NCBI GenBank assembly: GCA_946479925.1
Contig: CAMLHK010000001.1
Coordinates: forward strand, 62,001 to 126,000
Direction: 5' to 3'
DNA: 64,000 nucleotides
DNA from: an uncultured Lactobacillus sp.
Lineage (GTDB): Bacteria > Bacillota > Bacilli > Lactobacillales > Lactobacillaceae
Shown: piece after piece, positions 26,044-33,782 of the stretch
How positions within the stretch are numbered: position 1 is the first letter of the stretch
Layout of the letters: each line of letters begins with the position of its first letter
Made by a program: the position numbers and the translations under genes
Notes under the pieces: model-generated
Told to the model about the DNA's origin: nothing
Database searches by the model: none
Seen by the model: the letters and a program-made list of their open reading frames with translations, nothing else

Positions 26044-26361
26044 TTATTCACCATAAACTTCTTTGGCCAAATCAAAGGCAGTCCATGCATTAGGCCAGCC
26101 ACAATAAAAGGCTAAATGAGTAATTAGTTCTACCATTTCTTCTTTGGTGACACCATTAGTCTTTGCAATACCCATGTGCGATTTTAATTGTGGATATGCT
26201 CCTTTGGCCATCAAAGCAGCACAAGTAATCAAGCTGCGATCGCGTGCTGGCAACTGCTTTTCGCGAGACCAAACTTCACCAAATAAAACATCATCATTTA
26301 ATTCTGCAAATTTAGGAGCAAATTTGCCTAAATTATCACGGCCTGCTGTTTGCTTTTTCAT
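26044..26361 (-). CDS. Carboxymuconolactone decarboxylase-family protein
   Basis: 105 residues with the CMD fold signature: EVWSREKQLPARDRSLITCAALMAKGAYPQL in the first half, and EEMVELITHLAFYCGWPNAW in the second. The CXXC pair of AhpD peroxidases is absent (one Cys in TCAAL, one in YCGW), so a peroxidase role is not supported. It lies 2 nt after the cupin gene in a MerR-led operon. Its reaction is unknown; these pairs are often annotated as ring-cleavage or detoxification proteins. Confidence 0.85.
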   Translation of the reverse strand: MKKQTAGRDNLGKFAPKFAELNDDVLFGEVWSREKQLPARDRSLITCAALMAKGAYPQLKSHMGIAKTNGVTKEEMVELITHLAFYCGWPNAWTAFDLAKEVYGE

Positions 26362-26363
26362 AA

Positions 26364-26777
26364 TTAGTTCTCCAATCCTTGATAATATTCATCTGTTACG
26401 GGTTCTAGCCACTCTGGCGTTCCCGCTGTAATTGCAAGGTGCGCAAACCAACTATCTTTAGTAGCACCGTGCCAATGCTTGACACCATCATGAACTACCA
26501 CTACATCTCCAGGATGTAATTTCTGCGCTGGCTTATTCTCCTCTTGATACCAGCCTTCGCCCGCTGTTGCAATTAAAATCTGGAAACCATTGTTGTGCTT
26601 ATGCCAATTGTTACGGCATCCTGGCTCAAAACTCACATTTGAAACACCAACATTTAATGCAGGATCTGCAACTAAATTCTCTAAGTAACTTTGACCAATG
26701 AAATATTTTTGATATGCTTCATTCTTTTCGCCTAAAGGAAACAAACCTTTTTTGACGCTTTCTTCATTATTTGTCAT
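26364..26777 (-). CDS. Cupin-domain protein
   Basis: 137 residues. Cupin motif 1 is seen as GCRNNWHKHNNGFQILIATAGEG split by variable residues (His-X-His metal ligands in WHKHNNG) and motif 2 as HPGDVVVVHDGVKHWHGA. A single small barrel, probably metal-binding. The start at 26777 is chosen because GGAGAG precedes it; it overlaps the MerR stop by a few bases (ATGACAAATAA), so translation is coupled. Likely acts with the CMD protein on a common small molecule. Confidence 0.88.
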   Translation of the reverse strand: MTNNEESVKKGLFPLGEKNEAYQKYFIGQSYLENLVADPALNVGVSNVSFEPGCRNNWHKHNNGFQILIATAGEGWYQEENKPAQKLHPGDVVVVHDGVKHWHGATKDSWFAHLAITAGTPEWLEPVTDEYYQGLEN

Positions 26778-27204
26778 TCTTGGTCTCTCCAATCTGTTTT
26801 AGATAAGCTGCAAAAGTTTCATTATCGGCAATGCTGTGATCCTGCTTTGCCTGGTACCAGTCGATTTTTTGTCCAAGCACTTTCATACTGCTCTTCAGCT
26901 CTAGCAACTTTTCTTCAGCACTAGTTTGAACTTCTTTTAATAAAGCCAGTCGCTGTGGAATAGTTGCATCCCCTTGAGCACGAAGTTGAATGTACTCTTT
27001 TAATTGCGGAATTGTCATTCCAGTACCTTTTAGATGTAAAACAAACTCAAGCCAGCTGAGGTCATCATCTGTATAGTAACGTTGCCCAGTTTTATCTCTT
27101 TTAGGAACAAGTAATTCTTCTTGCTCGTAGTAGCGTAAAGTCGATGGTGTCAAATGCGTCAATTCACTGAATTGACCAATACGATAATGTTCTTTTGCAG
27201 TCAT
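26767..27204 (-). CDS. MerR-family transcriptional regulator
   Basis: About 145 residues with the N-terminal MerR winged helix (YRIGQFSELTHLTPSTLRYYEQEEL) and a C-terminal dimerisation coiled coil (about 80-125). No conserved metal-binding cysteines are present, so it is not a heavy-metal sensor. It heads the cupin-CMD operon; its promoter has the long 19-nt spacer typical of MerR control. Start at 27204 fits AGGAG spacing; ATG 27207 is adjacent. Confidence 0.9.
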   Translation of the reverse strand: MTAKEHYRIGQFSELTHLTPSTLRYYEQEELLVPKRDKTGQRYYTDDDLSWLEFVLHLKGTGMTIPQLKEYIQLRAQGDATIPQRLALLKEVQTSAEEKLLELKSSMKVLGQKIDWYQAKQDHSIADNETFAAYLKQIGETKNDK

Positions 27205-27241
27205 CATTACTCCTAGTTAATTTATTATTTTTGACAACTTT

Positions 27242-27272
27242 ACGATATCCCTTCAAGTGCACTTTAAGTCAA
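27242..27272 (-). promoter_or_regulatory. MerR-type promoter with 19-nt spacer and dyad
   Basis: Minus-strand TTGACT and TATCGT are 19 nt apart, and the spacer holds the near-perfect dyad CTTAAAGTGCACTTGAAG (27251-27268, one mismatch). This is the classic MerR activation architecture. Confidence 0.75.
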
Positions 27273-27338
27273 GCGCTTTTTAATTTTTACGTTTTATTTT
27301 GAAATTTTTGTTTTTTGACTTTTAATGGGTATTTTTGC

Positions 27339-27381
27339 TTGCCAAAATTTCTACCGACTTGTAAAATGACCGTTGGTCATT
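27339..27381 (+). promoter_or_regulatory. Promoter and operator of the TetR-LepA-like unit
   Basis: TTGCCA (27339) and TAAAAT (27362) have a 17-nt spacer. The palindrome AATGACC-GTT-GGTCATT (27365-27381) overlaps the -10 and start site, the usual position for repression by TetR. Confidence 0.7.
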
Positions 27382-27399
27382 ATTAAAAAGGAGGCAATT

Positions 27400-28056
27400 A
27401 TGCACGTCTTAACTCCTGAAGAAAAACAAGCCAAAAAACAGCTGATTGCAACAGCTGCGAGCAAGCTTTTTCAAGAACACGATTTTAACGAAATCTCAAT
27501 AGCACAAATTGCCAATGAATCTGGCGTAGCAAAAGGTACATTATTTAACTACTTTAAAACCAAAGAAAATATTTTTATGTACCTTCTTTTATCCGGCTAC
27601 CAAAACTATTTAACAGAAGTCTTATTCGACTGGCAAAATGGTCCCCAAATTACTACCTGGGGCCAATTAACTGCCTTTTTATTAAAGCAAAATCACTATT
27701 TAATTCACGAAAAGTCTGATTTATTGCGGCTTAATGCACTGCGCGCACCCATCTTGGAAGCAGCTGCTGACCGTGAACAAACGCTTACCGGAAGAGCTGC
27801 TCTCTATCATATCAGTCAAGAACTTGGTCAGACAATTGCAAATAGTATTACAGAATTAGCGGCTAAAAAAGCTAGCCACATTTTTGTAATTCAGAGTGCG
27901 ATTATTAGCGGCTTAATGAATATGATGAATCTTGATGAATTTCATCATGACCAACTTCCAGTCGATTTTAAAGAATTTCAAATTGATTTAGAAACAGAAG
28001 CAAACCAACTGCTCGAGTTTTATCTACAAGGATTGCAAAAAGAATTGGAGAGATAA
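27400..28056 (+). CDS. TetR-family transcriptional regulator
   Basis: 218 residues with an N-terminal TetR helix-turn-helix (about 8-55: KQLIATAASKLF, then ISIAQIANESGVAKGTLFNYF) and a helical ligand domain. The ATG at 27400 follows AAGGAGG; an upstream in-frame GTG/ATG extension to 27373 would run through the operator and is unlikely. The next gene, a LepA-like GTPase, begins within 6 nt of its stop, so the two are one operon under autoregulation. The ligand is unknown. Confidence 0.92.
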   Translation: MHVLTPEEKQAKKQLIATAASKLFQEHDFNEISIAQIANESGVAKGTLFNYFKTKENIFMYLLLSGYQNYLTEVLFDWQNGPQITTWGQLTAFLLKQNHYLIHEKSDLLRLNALRAPILEAAADREQTLTGRAALYHISQELGQTIANSITELAAKKASHIFVIQSAIISGLMNMMNLDEFHHDQLPVDFKEFQIDLETEANQLLEFYLQGLQKELER

Positions 28057-28062
28057 TTGAAA

Positions 28063-29877
28063 ATGAAAACTGCAAATATTCGTAACTTTGCCATTATTGC
28101 TCATATTGATCACGGCAAATCTACTCTTGCCGATCGAATAATGGAGCAAACTGAAACAGTAAGTGAGCGCGAACTTAGTGCCCAATTATTGGACAGCATG
28201 GAAGTTGAACAAGCGCATGGTGTAACTGTTAAATCACGTTCTGTGCGAAACTTTTATCATGGCGATGATGGTCAGGAATATGAATACAATTTGATTGATA
28301 CGCCTGGACACGTTGACTTTTCTTACGAAGTTTCAAAAAGCCTTGCCGCTAGTGACGGGGCAATTTTGCTTGTGGACGCCACTCAAGGTGTTCAAGCGCA
28401 AACAATCGCCAACCTGCGACTGGCAGTAAAACATCATTTAACCATTATTCCGGTTATCAACAAAATTGATAGTTTATCCGCAGACGTTGCAGCAACTGAA
28501 AAACAAATTCGCACACTCCGTCCTGAATTTGAGGATTGCGATATTTTGAAAATTTCTGCTAAAACGGGTAAAAATGTGCATGACGTTCTGGAAGCAATTT
28601 ATCAAAAAATTCCTGCTCCAACTGGCGACCCCAAGGCTCCGCTCAAGGCACTCGTTTTTGACTCCCAATACGACCCATATCAAGGAATCGTCGCTGAAGT
28701 AAGAATGATTGATGGTCAACTAACCACCCAGCAGAAATTGAAATTAATGAGTCAAGGTGAAACCTTTAATGCTCAAGCCGTTGGGATTTTTACACCTAAC
28801 ATGAAGCCAGTTGAAAAACTCGAAACTGGCGAAGTTGGGTACTTAGTCACCGGTCTAAAGGACGTAGCTGCTGTTCAAGTAGGTGAAACCCTGACTGATG
28901 CAGCTAATCCAACAGCACAAGCTTTTCCTAACTTTAAGCCGGCACAGTCAATGGTTTACGCTGGACTTTACCCTAAAGGCGATACCAGTTATGAAGCACT
29001 GAAGCAGGCCATCAGCAAGCTTGCACTTAACGATTCAGCTTTTCACTACACACCTGAACAATCAGAGGCACTTGATGCCGGTTTCCGGTGCGGTTTTCTC
29101 GGAATTTTCCACTTACAAATTATTCAGGAACGTTTGCGTGACGAGTACCACGTTGAGGTGCTAACAACCGCACCAAACGCTACTTACCACGTCTATTTGA
29201 AGTCACCTGATCCAAAGCAAGAATACCTAACCATCACTAATCCAGCTAAATTCCCTGACTTCTCAAAAATTGATTACGTGACTGAGTCTTATGTTAAAGC
29301 AGTCATCACCACGCCAGAAAGTTATCTTGGTGCCGTAATGAAGCTTTGCGACCAACATTTTGGTGAAATGGTTGATCTCGATAATCAACAGGATTTAGTA
29401 ACATTAACCTATAAGCTGCCTGTTTCGGAAATTGCCTATAACTTTTTCAATAGCTTAAAATCAATTACTCATGGATATGCAACTCTCGACACAGAGTTCC
29501 TTGATTACGAACTTGTTGATGTGGTCAAAATTCAAATTCAGATTAACTACGCAGCCGTCGATGCACTCGACATCATTGTGCCACGTCAAAATGCGGACAA
29601 AATTGCACATAAACTAGTTGAAAAACTAAAATACACGGTGCCACGTCGTCTCTATCCAATGCCGGTTCAGGCAATGGTTGAAAACAAATCAATTGCTCGT
29701 GTGGACGTTCCTCCACTACGTAAAAATGCAGCTGTTAACGGTGAAAAGCGGAGCATTTCTAAAAAGCAACAGCTACTGCGTCGACAAAGCTTAAACAAGC
29801 GTCAAGCAGTCAAAAGTGATATTAAACTGCCCCAAAGTGTTTTTGATGCTGTCTTAAACCTTAATGAAGATGACTAA
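28063..29877 (+). CDS. Divergent LepA (EF4)-like translational GTPase
   Basis: 604 residues with full LepA layout: GTPase domain (G1 AHIDHGKST, G3 DTPGH, G4 NKID, G5 SAKTG), domain 2, the EF-G-like domains and a LepA C-terminal domain. Several normally invariant LepA stretches are altered: switch I reads EVEQAHGVTVKSRSV where the family has ERERGITIKAQAV, and the C-terminal KKRMK-type segment is replaced by LNKRQAVKS. I therefore think it is a second, diverged paralogue rather than the housekeeping lepA. It is coupled to a TetR gene, so expression is probably induced. Start: ATG 28063; TTG 28057 is possible. Confidence 0.88.
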   Translation: MKTANIRNFAIIAHIDHGKSTLADRIMEQTETVSERELSAQLLDSMEVEQAHGVTVKSRSVRNFYHGDDGQEYEYNLIDTPGHVDFSYEVSKSLAASDGAILLVDATQGVQAQTIANLRLAVKHHLTIIPVINKIDSLSADVAATEKQIRTLRPEFEDCDILKISAKTGKNVHDVLEAIYQKIPAPTGDPKAPLKALVFDSQYDPYQGIVAEVRMIDGQLTTQQKLKLMSQGETFNAQAVGIFTPNMKPVEKLETGEVGYLVTGLKDVAAVQVGETLTDAANPTAQAFPNFKPAQSMVYAGLYPKGDTSYEALKQAISKLALNDSAFHYTPEQSEALDAGFRCGFLGIFHLQIIQERLRDEYHVEVLTTAPNATYHVYLKSPDPKQEYLTITNPAKFPDFSKIDYVTESYVKAVITTPESYLGAVMKLCDQHFGEMVDLDNQQDLVTLTYKLPVSEIAYNFFNSLKSITHGYATLDTEFLDYELVDVVKIQIQINYAAVDALDIIVPRQNADKIAHKLVEKLKYTVPRRLYPMPVQAMVENKSIARVDVPPLRKNAAVNGEKRSISKKQQLLRRQSLNKRQAVKSDIKLPQSVFDAVLNLNEDD

Positions 29878-29904
29878 AAACTAACGAATAACCATTAAAA
29901 AGTA

Positions 29905-29955
29905 AAAGAGCCCCTAGTATTTAGACCTATAGTCTATTTATTAGAGGCTCTTTTT
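29905..29955 (+). terminator. Terminator of the TetR-LepA-like operon
   Basis: Stem AAGAGCC.CTA/TAG.GGCTCTT with an inner TAGAC/GTCTA hairpin and TTTTT tail. Confidence 0.8.
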
Positions 29956-29977
29956 ATGACTAAATTATTTAAGCAAA

Positions 29978-30012
29978 AAAAACCACTTCGAAAATAATTT
30001 CGAAATGGTTTT
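29978..30012 (-). terminator. Terminator of gpmA
   Basis: AAAACCA.TTCGAAA/TTCGAA.TGGTTTT stem, eight T on the minus strand. Confidence 0.85.
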
Positions 30013-30026
30013 AGTTCAAAGTTAAA

Positions 30027-30719
30027 TTAGTCGTCTAACTTTTCTTTGTTAGTAACGTTTAATTTTTCATCGAATGTGTAAACTACTGGTTCACCTGTCT
30101 TCATTTCTAAGTCCATGATGTCTTCATCAGAAATATTTTCAATGTACTTAGTTAAAGCACGAAGTGAGTTTCCGTGAGCAGCGATGATAACGTTCTTACC
30201 AGCCAATAGGTCTGGGGCAATGTGATCTTCCCAGAATGGCATTACTCGTTCAAGACAAACCTTTAAGTTTTCAGTCCGAGGAATGATGTGTGGGTCAAGA
30301 TCTGCATAACGACGGTCATGTACTTGACTAAACTCTGAATCATCTTCAAGCTTTGGTGGCAAAACATCGTATGAACGACGCCAAATGTGAACTTGTTCGT
30401 CACCATATTTTTCAGCAGTTGCTTCTTTGTTTAAACCTTGTAAACCACCATAGTGGCGTTCGTTAAGTCTCCATGATTTAGTTTCAGGAACCCAAAGTTG
30501 ACCACTTTCTTCTAAAGCGAAGTGCAAAGTCTTGATTGCACGAGTCAAAACTGAGGTATAAGCTTGGTCAAACTTGAGGCCGTGCTCCTTAATTAACTTA
30601 CCCGCATTCTTTGCTTCTTCTACACCTTTTTCTGACAAGTTAACATCAACCCAACCAGTGAACTTGTTTTCAAGGTTCCATTCACTTTGGCCGTGACGAA
30701 TTAAAACTAATTTCGACAT
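30027..30719 (-). CDS. gpmA: 2,3-bisphosphoglycerate-dependent phosphoglycerate mutase
   Basis: 230 residues. The phosphohistidine motif [10 protein letters not shown] is at residues 6-15; the second catalytic His is in [10 protein letters not shown], and [11 protein letters not shown] carries the conserved Glu. It converts 3- to 2-phosphoglycerate in glycolysis. The start at 30719 is set by AAGGAG upstream and by the family's N-terminus; an in-frame upstream extension to 30770 is not coding. It is a single-gene unit. Confidence 0.96.
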   Translation of the reverse strand: MSKLVLIRHGQSEWNLENKFTGWVDVNLSEKGVEEAKNAGKLIKEHGLKFDQAYTSVLTRAIKTLHFALEESGQLWVPETKSWRLNERHYGGLQGLNKEATAEKYGDEQVHIWRRSYDVLPPKLEDDSEFSQVHDRRYADLDPHIIPRTENLKVCLERVMPFWEDHIAPDLLAGKNVIIAAHGNSLRALTKYIENISDEDIMDLEMKTGEPVVYTFDEKLNVTNKEKLDD

Positions 30720-30879
30720 GAAAAAATATCTCCTTTGCAAATTAAAAGCTTCACTTACTATTTTACACATTTAAATTTTGTTTTCATAGGGTTTAGGGCT
30801 AAAAATCGTTTTTTAAATTTTTGATTTACGATACAATAGAGATATTAATGAATATAAGGAAAGAGAATATCTAACCAAG

Positions 30880-31674
30880 ATGAAATTCAAAAAAGTATTG
30901 TTAAGTATAGGCGTTGTCGTTGCACTGGTTTCTAGCGGTTGCTCTAAACAAAAAAAGCAAGCTGATCCAATTTTAACTAAAACGCAAGTCATCCAAAAAT
31001 CACAGAAGTCCTTCAAGAGTGGTGAAGCAAAGCAAATTGTCAATTTGAAAACTGACACTTCTAGTCAAGTCGTTGCTTCTAACTATTCATTCGGTGGTGA
31101 CCCAACCGTCTTTCACGTTAACTACCAAACCGAAGCTAAGGGTAAAACTCATAACATGGATGAATGGATTAGCAACACCGGTAATCTTTACATCAATGGT
31201 CAGAGCACATGGTATAAAACTGAAATTGAAAAAATGTCCGGTCACTCATATGCCGACGTTTTAGATGCAGTTTTAAACAACGAAATGTTAATGAATCCAC
31301 CTAAGGGTTTAACTGATGCTTATAAGATGAAACGTTCTGGTAAAACCTACACGTTAACAGCAAAAATCACTGATAAAAAGATTATGAAAGCTGCAGTTGC
31401 ACCAATCTTTACAACTAATACCCAAAGTCCGCAGCAGCAAAAAATCTATCAGAAGTTAGCTAAAGTAGGCAAATTTGAAGATATGACGGTAAAGCTGGTA
31501 GTAAAAGGCACTAAGTTATCCACTTTCAGTTACACTGTTAATCTCAAAATTGGTAAAATGATGAAAATGAGCGCAGGGCAAAGTTACAGTAACTTGGGTC
31601 GCCATGACTTCCTGAAGGTTCCTAACAATGCGCTAGATAGTAAGCCACTACCAAAAGAAAATAAGAAAAAGTAA
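30880..31674 (+). CDS. Lipoprotein of unknown function (DUF6612-like)
   Basis: 264 residues with a lipoprotein signal peptide (lipobox SSGC, Cys about 21). The mature part is rich in beta-prone segments and Lys; it has the layout of LolA/LppX-like surface lipoproteins grouped as DUF6612, a tentative match. The following gene (31799) encodes a related protein of similar length and order of segments but with an ordinary signal peptide. Ribosome binding site is weak or distant (AAGGAAAG about 17 nt upstream). Confidence 0.75.
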   Translation: MKFKKVLLSIGVVVALVSSGCSKQKKQADPILTKTQVIQKSQKSFKSGEAKQIVNLKTDTSSQVVASNYSFGGDPTVFHVNYQTEAKGKTHNMDEWISNTGNLYINGQSTWYKTEIEKMSGHSYADVLDAVLNNEMLMNPPKGLTDAYKMKRSGKTYTLTAKITDKKIMKAAVAPIFTTNTQSPQQQKIYQKLAKVGKFEDMTVKLVVKGTKLSTFSYTVNLKIGKMMKMSAGQSYSNLGRHDFLKVPNNALDSKPLPKENKKK

Positions 31675-31685
31675 TTTTAATTTAC

Positions 31686-31726
31686 AAAAAGAGCACTATT
31701 TCTTGAAGAAATAGTGTTTTTTGCTC
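31686..31726 (+). terminator. Terminator after the lipoprotein gene
   Basis: CACTATTTCTT-gaag-AAATAGTG stem and TTTTTT. Confidence 0.8.
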
Positions 31727-31798
31727 GAAAAGAATAGACTAGATTAATTAATTACTGTAAAATCAGGATTAAATTAAGATTAAACAAGGAGAAAAATT

Positions 31799-32614
31799 AT
31801 GAAAACTAAAAAGGTTATTTCTAGTATATTATTAACCTTCACCTTCCTAGCAGGTGGGCTAAGTCAAACACACAGCGTTTCGGCTGCTCTTGATAGGGAA
31901 CAAGCAGTATCAATTGTTAAAAAAGGTGCTCCAGAAACCCAAAGTACAGGCTTAGATGCTACTTTTAATGTAAAGGTTAACAAGGAAAAGCCAATTATAT
32001 TCAAGATAAATAGTGAATTAAAAATTAAGCCTGCTCTAGCTCATGTAACACTAGAGACTAGCTACGGCAAAAAGACGAGTGAAACTGAGGAAATGTGGGC
32101 TTCAGAAGAAACTAATCGTCTTTATAGCAAAAATAAGGGTAAATGGGAATACACGACCTTACCAAAGCCTTCAAAAAAGAAGCCTAAAGGTGCAGAGGCT
32201 CAATTATTTAATCTCTTGAGCGATCCTAAGACATATACCAAAACCAGTGATTTGTTTATTAAAGCTCTAGATGATAATAGTGAATTGTCTGGACCAGATC
32301 AAGATGGCGTGTACACCCTAACTGTTAATGTAAGTGCATCTAAAATGAAAAAGCTATTCCTGGAGTTTTACAAAAAAGCTAAATTTAGTAAGAAAGAAAT
32401 TAAGGTGTTCAAGAAAAGTGTCAAGTTTACCAACATCCAATTTGCCTACACAATTAAAGATGAAAAACTTGTTGGCTATACTGGCAATGTTACCTTAAAA
32501 TTGGCAAAATTAATGAAATTTAGTGAGACCATATCCACAAATCACTTTGATGGGTATAATGATCTTAAACTACCCGATGAGGTTATAAATGCCAAGAAGG
32601 CAAAATCAAAGTAA
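31799..32614 (+). CDS. Secreted protein, paralogue of the preceding lipoprotein
   Basis: 271 residues with a cleavable signal peptide (about 1-29, SVSA before ALD) and no lipobox. The mature part is Lys-rich and shares features with the upstream gene: the EMW-x-x-E/N-x-x-N-x-LY segment early (EEMWASEETNRLY versus DEWISNTGNLY), a central TYTKTSDLF/YKMKRSGKTY region and the C-terminal TIKDEKLVGYTGNVTLKLAKLMK matching TFSYTVNLKIGKMMK. Tandem duplication followed by change of anchoring is the likely history. Function unknown. Confidence 0.75.
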   Translation: MKTKKVISSILLTFTFLAGGLSQTHSVSAALDREQAVSIVKKGAPETQSTGLDATFNVKVNKEKPIIFKINSELKIKPALAHVTLETSYGKKTSETEEMWASEETNRLYSKNKGKWEYTTLPKPSKKKPKGAEAQLFNLLSDPKTYTKTSDLFIKALDDNSELSGPDQDGVYTLTVNVSASKMKKLFLEFYKKAKFSKKEIKVFKKSVKFTNIQFAYTIKDEKLVGYTGNVTLKLAKLMKFSETISTNHFDGYNDLKLPDEVINAKKAKSK

Positions 32615-32632
32615 ATTTAATGGAGGATATCG

Positions 32633-33601
32633 ATGAAGCTAGGAATTATTGGTAGTGGAAAAATTGTTCATGATTTTTTGACAACTGCGGATAAAATAGC
32701 CGACTTAGAACTAGCAGCTATTTCAACCACTCCACGCAGCAAGCAAATTGCACAGGATTTAGCTGAGCAATATCAGATTGCTGAAGTTTTTTCCGATAAT
32801 GACGAGCTCTATTGTGATCCAAACGTCGATACTGTCTATGTTGCTGTCCCTAACTCCTTACATTACGGTGTAGTTAAACAAGCTATCCTAAATGGCAAAA
32901 ACGTGATTTGTGAAAAGCCATACGTTGCTACGGTTGCTGAAGCAAAGGAATTGAAAAAATTAGCTGATGAACATCACGTCATTATCGTTGAAGCAATCAC
33001 TAATATTCATTTAGAAAATTACTTAGCAATTAAACGTGCTCTTTCGAAAATTGCGCCTATCCATATTGCCAGCCTTAATTACACGCAGTATTCTAGTCGC
33101 TATGATGATTTCCTAAAAGGAAAAATCGCACCGGTTTTTGATCCTGCAAAAGACGGCGGCACGTTAATGGATTTAAATATCTATAATATTCATTTAGCTG
33201 TTGGGCTTTTTGGCAAGCCAGAAGCTGTGCAATACTATCCTGTGATGCAAAAAGGAATCGATACTTCAGGTATTCTAAATCTGACTTATCCTGAAATGCA
33301 GGCTAGTTTAATCGCTTCAAAAGATTGTTACACTACTCCCCGTTCTTTTATTGAGGGAGAAAAAGGTTCAATTTTCTTTGACGGCTCAACTGGTGTGATT
33401 GATCGCTTCAGCATTGAGTTGAGAAATGGCGATACTGATAGCTTTGAATTTAATCATTACAAGCACCGGATGGCTAGTGAGTTCAATGACTTTGTTAAGA
33501 TCATTGATAACCACGACACTAAAACCGCTGATGAATTATATGATCATAGCATCACGGTCATGGATGTGCTGGCACAAGCGAAAAAGTCGGTAGCAAAGTA
33601 A
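32633..33601 (+). CDS. Gfo/Idh/MocA-family NAD(P)-dependent oxidoreductase
   Basis: 322 residues. Rossmann motif GIIGSGKIVHDF at residues 4-15, then VAVPNSLHYGVV and CEKPYVATVAEAKEL (the conserved EKP), followed by the alpha/beta catalytic domain with GGTLMDLNIYNIH. These enzymes oxidise or reduce sugars and polyols; the substrate cannot be told. It lies 18 nt after the secreted-protein gene with a GGAGG site and is probably co-transcribed with it. Confidence 0.9.
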   Translation: MKLGIIGSGKIVHDFLTTADKIADLELAAISTTPRSKQIAQDLAEQYQIAEVFSDNDELYCDPNVDTVYVAVPNSLHYGVVKQAILNGKNVICEKPYVATVAEAKELKKLADEHHVIIVEAITNIHLENYLAIKRALSKIAPIHIASLNYTQYSSRYDDFLKGKIAPVFDPAKDGGTLMDLNIYNIHLAVGLFGKPEAVQYYPVMQKGIDTSGILNLTYPEMQASLIASKDCYTTPRSFIEGEKGSIFFDGSTGVIDRFSIELRNGDTDSFEFNHYKHRMASEFNDFVKIIDNHDTKTADELYDHSITVMDVLAQAKKSVAK

Positions 33602-33623
33602 TCACATTAAAATAAGACAAACT

Positions 33624-33666
33624 AAAACACAGCTATTCTATTAATTTAGAAAAGCTGTGTTTTTTT
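33624..33666 (+). terminator. Terminator of the dehydrogenase gene
   Basis: ACACAGCT/AGCTGTGT stem and a long T-run. Confidence 0.8.
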
Positions 33667-33670
33667 AAAT

Positions 33671-33742
33671 AAAAAGACCTAAGCCACCTAATTACTTGAA
33701 TCATTTAGATTCAATAATCTGGGATAAGCTTATGGTCTTTTT
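33671..33742 (-). terminator. Branched terminator of the SLAP/helical-repeat gene
   Basis: Outer stem AAAAAGACC..AAGC/GCTT..GGTCTTTTT enclosing a TTGAATC/GATTCAA hairpin. Confidence 0.65.
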
Positions 33743-33782
33743 GTTTATTTTTGACTACTGAAGAATAAATTTAAGTATCTGA

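Noticed and set aside
27373..27399. Upstream extension of the TetR gene to 27373
   Set aside because: It would start inside the operator palindrome and has no ribosome binding site, whereas AAGGAGG precedes the ATG at 27400.
28063..29877. Ribosome-protection (TetM-like) resistance protein
   Set aside because: The layout and C-terminal domain are those of LepA (about 600 residues with LepA_C), not of the 640-residue Tet(M)/EF-G-like protection proteins.
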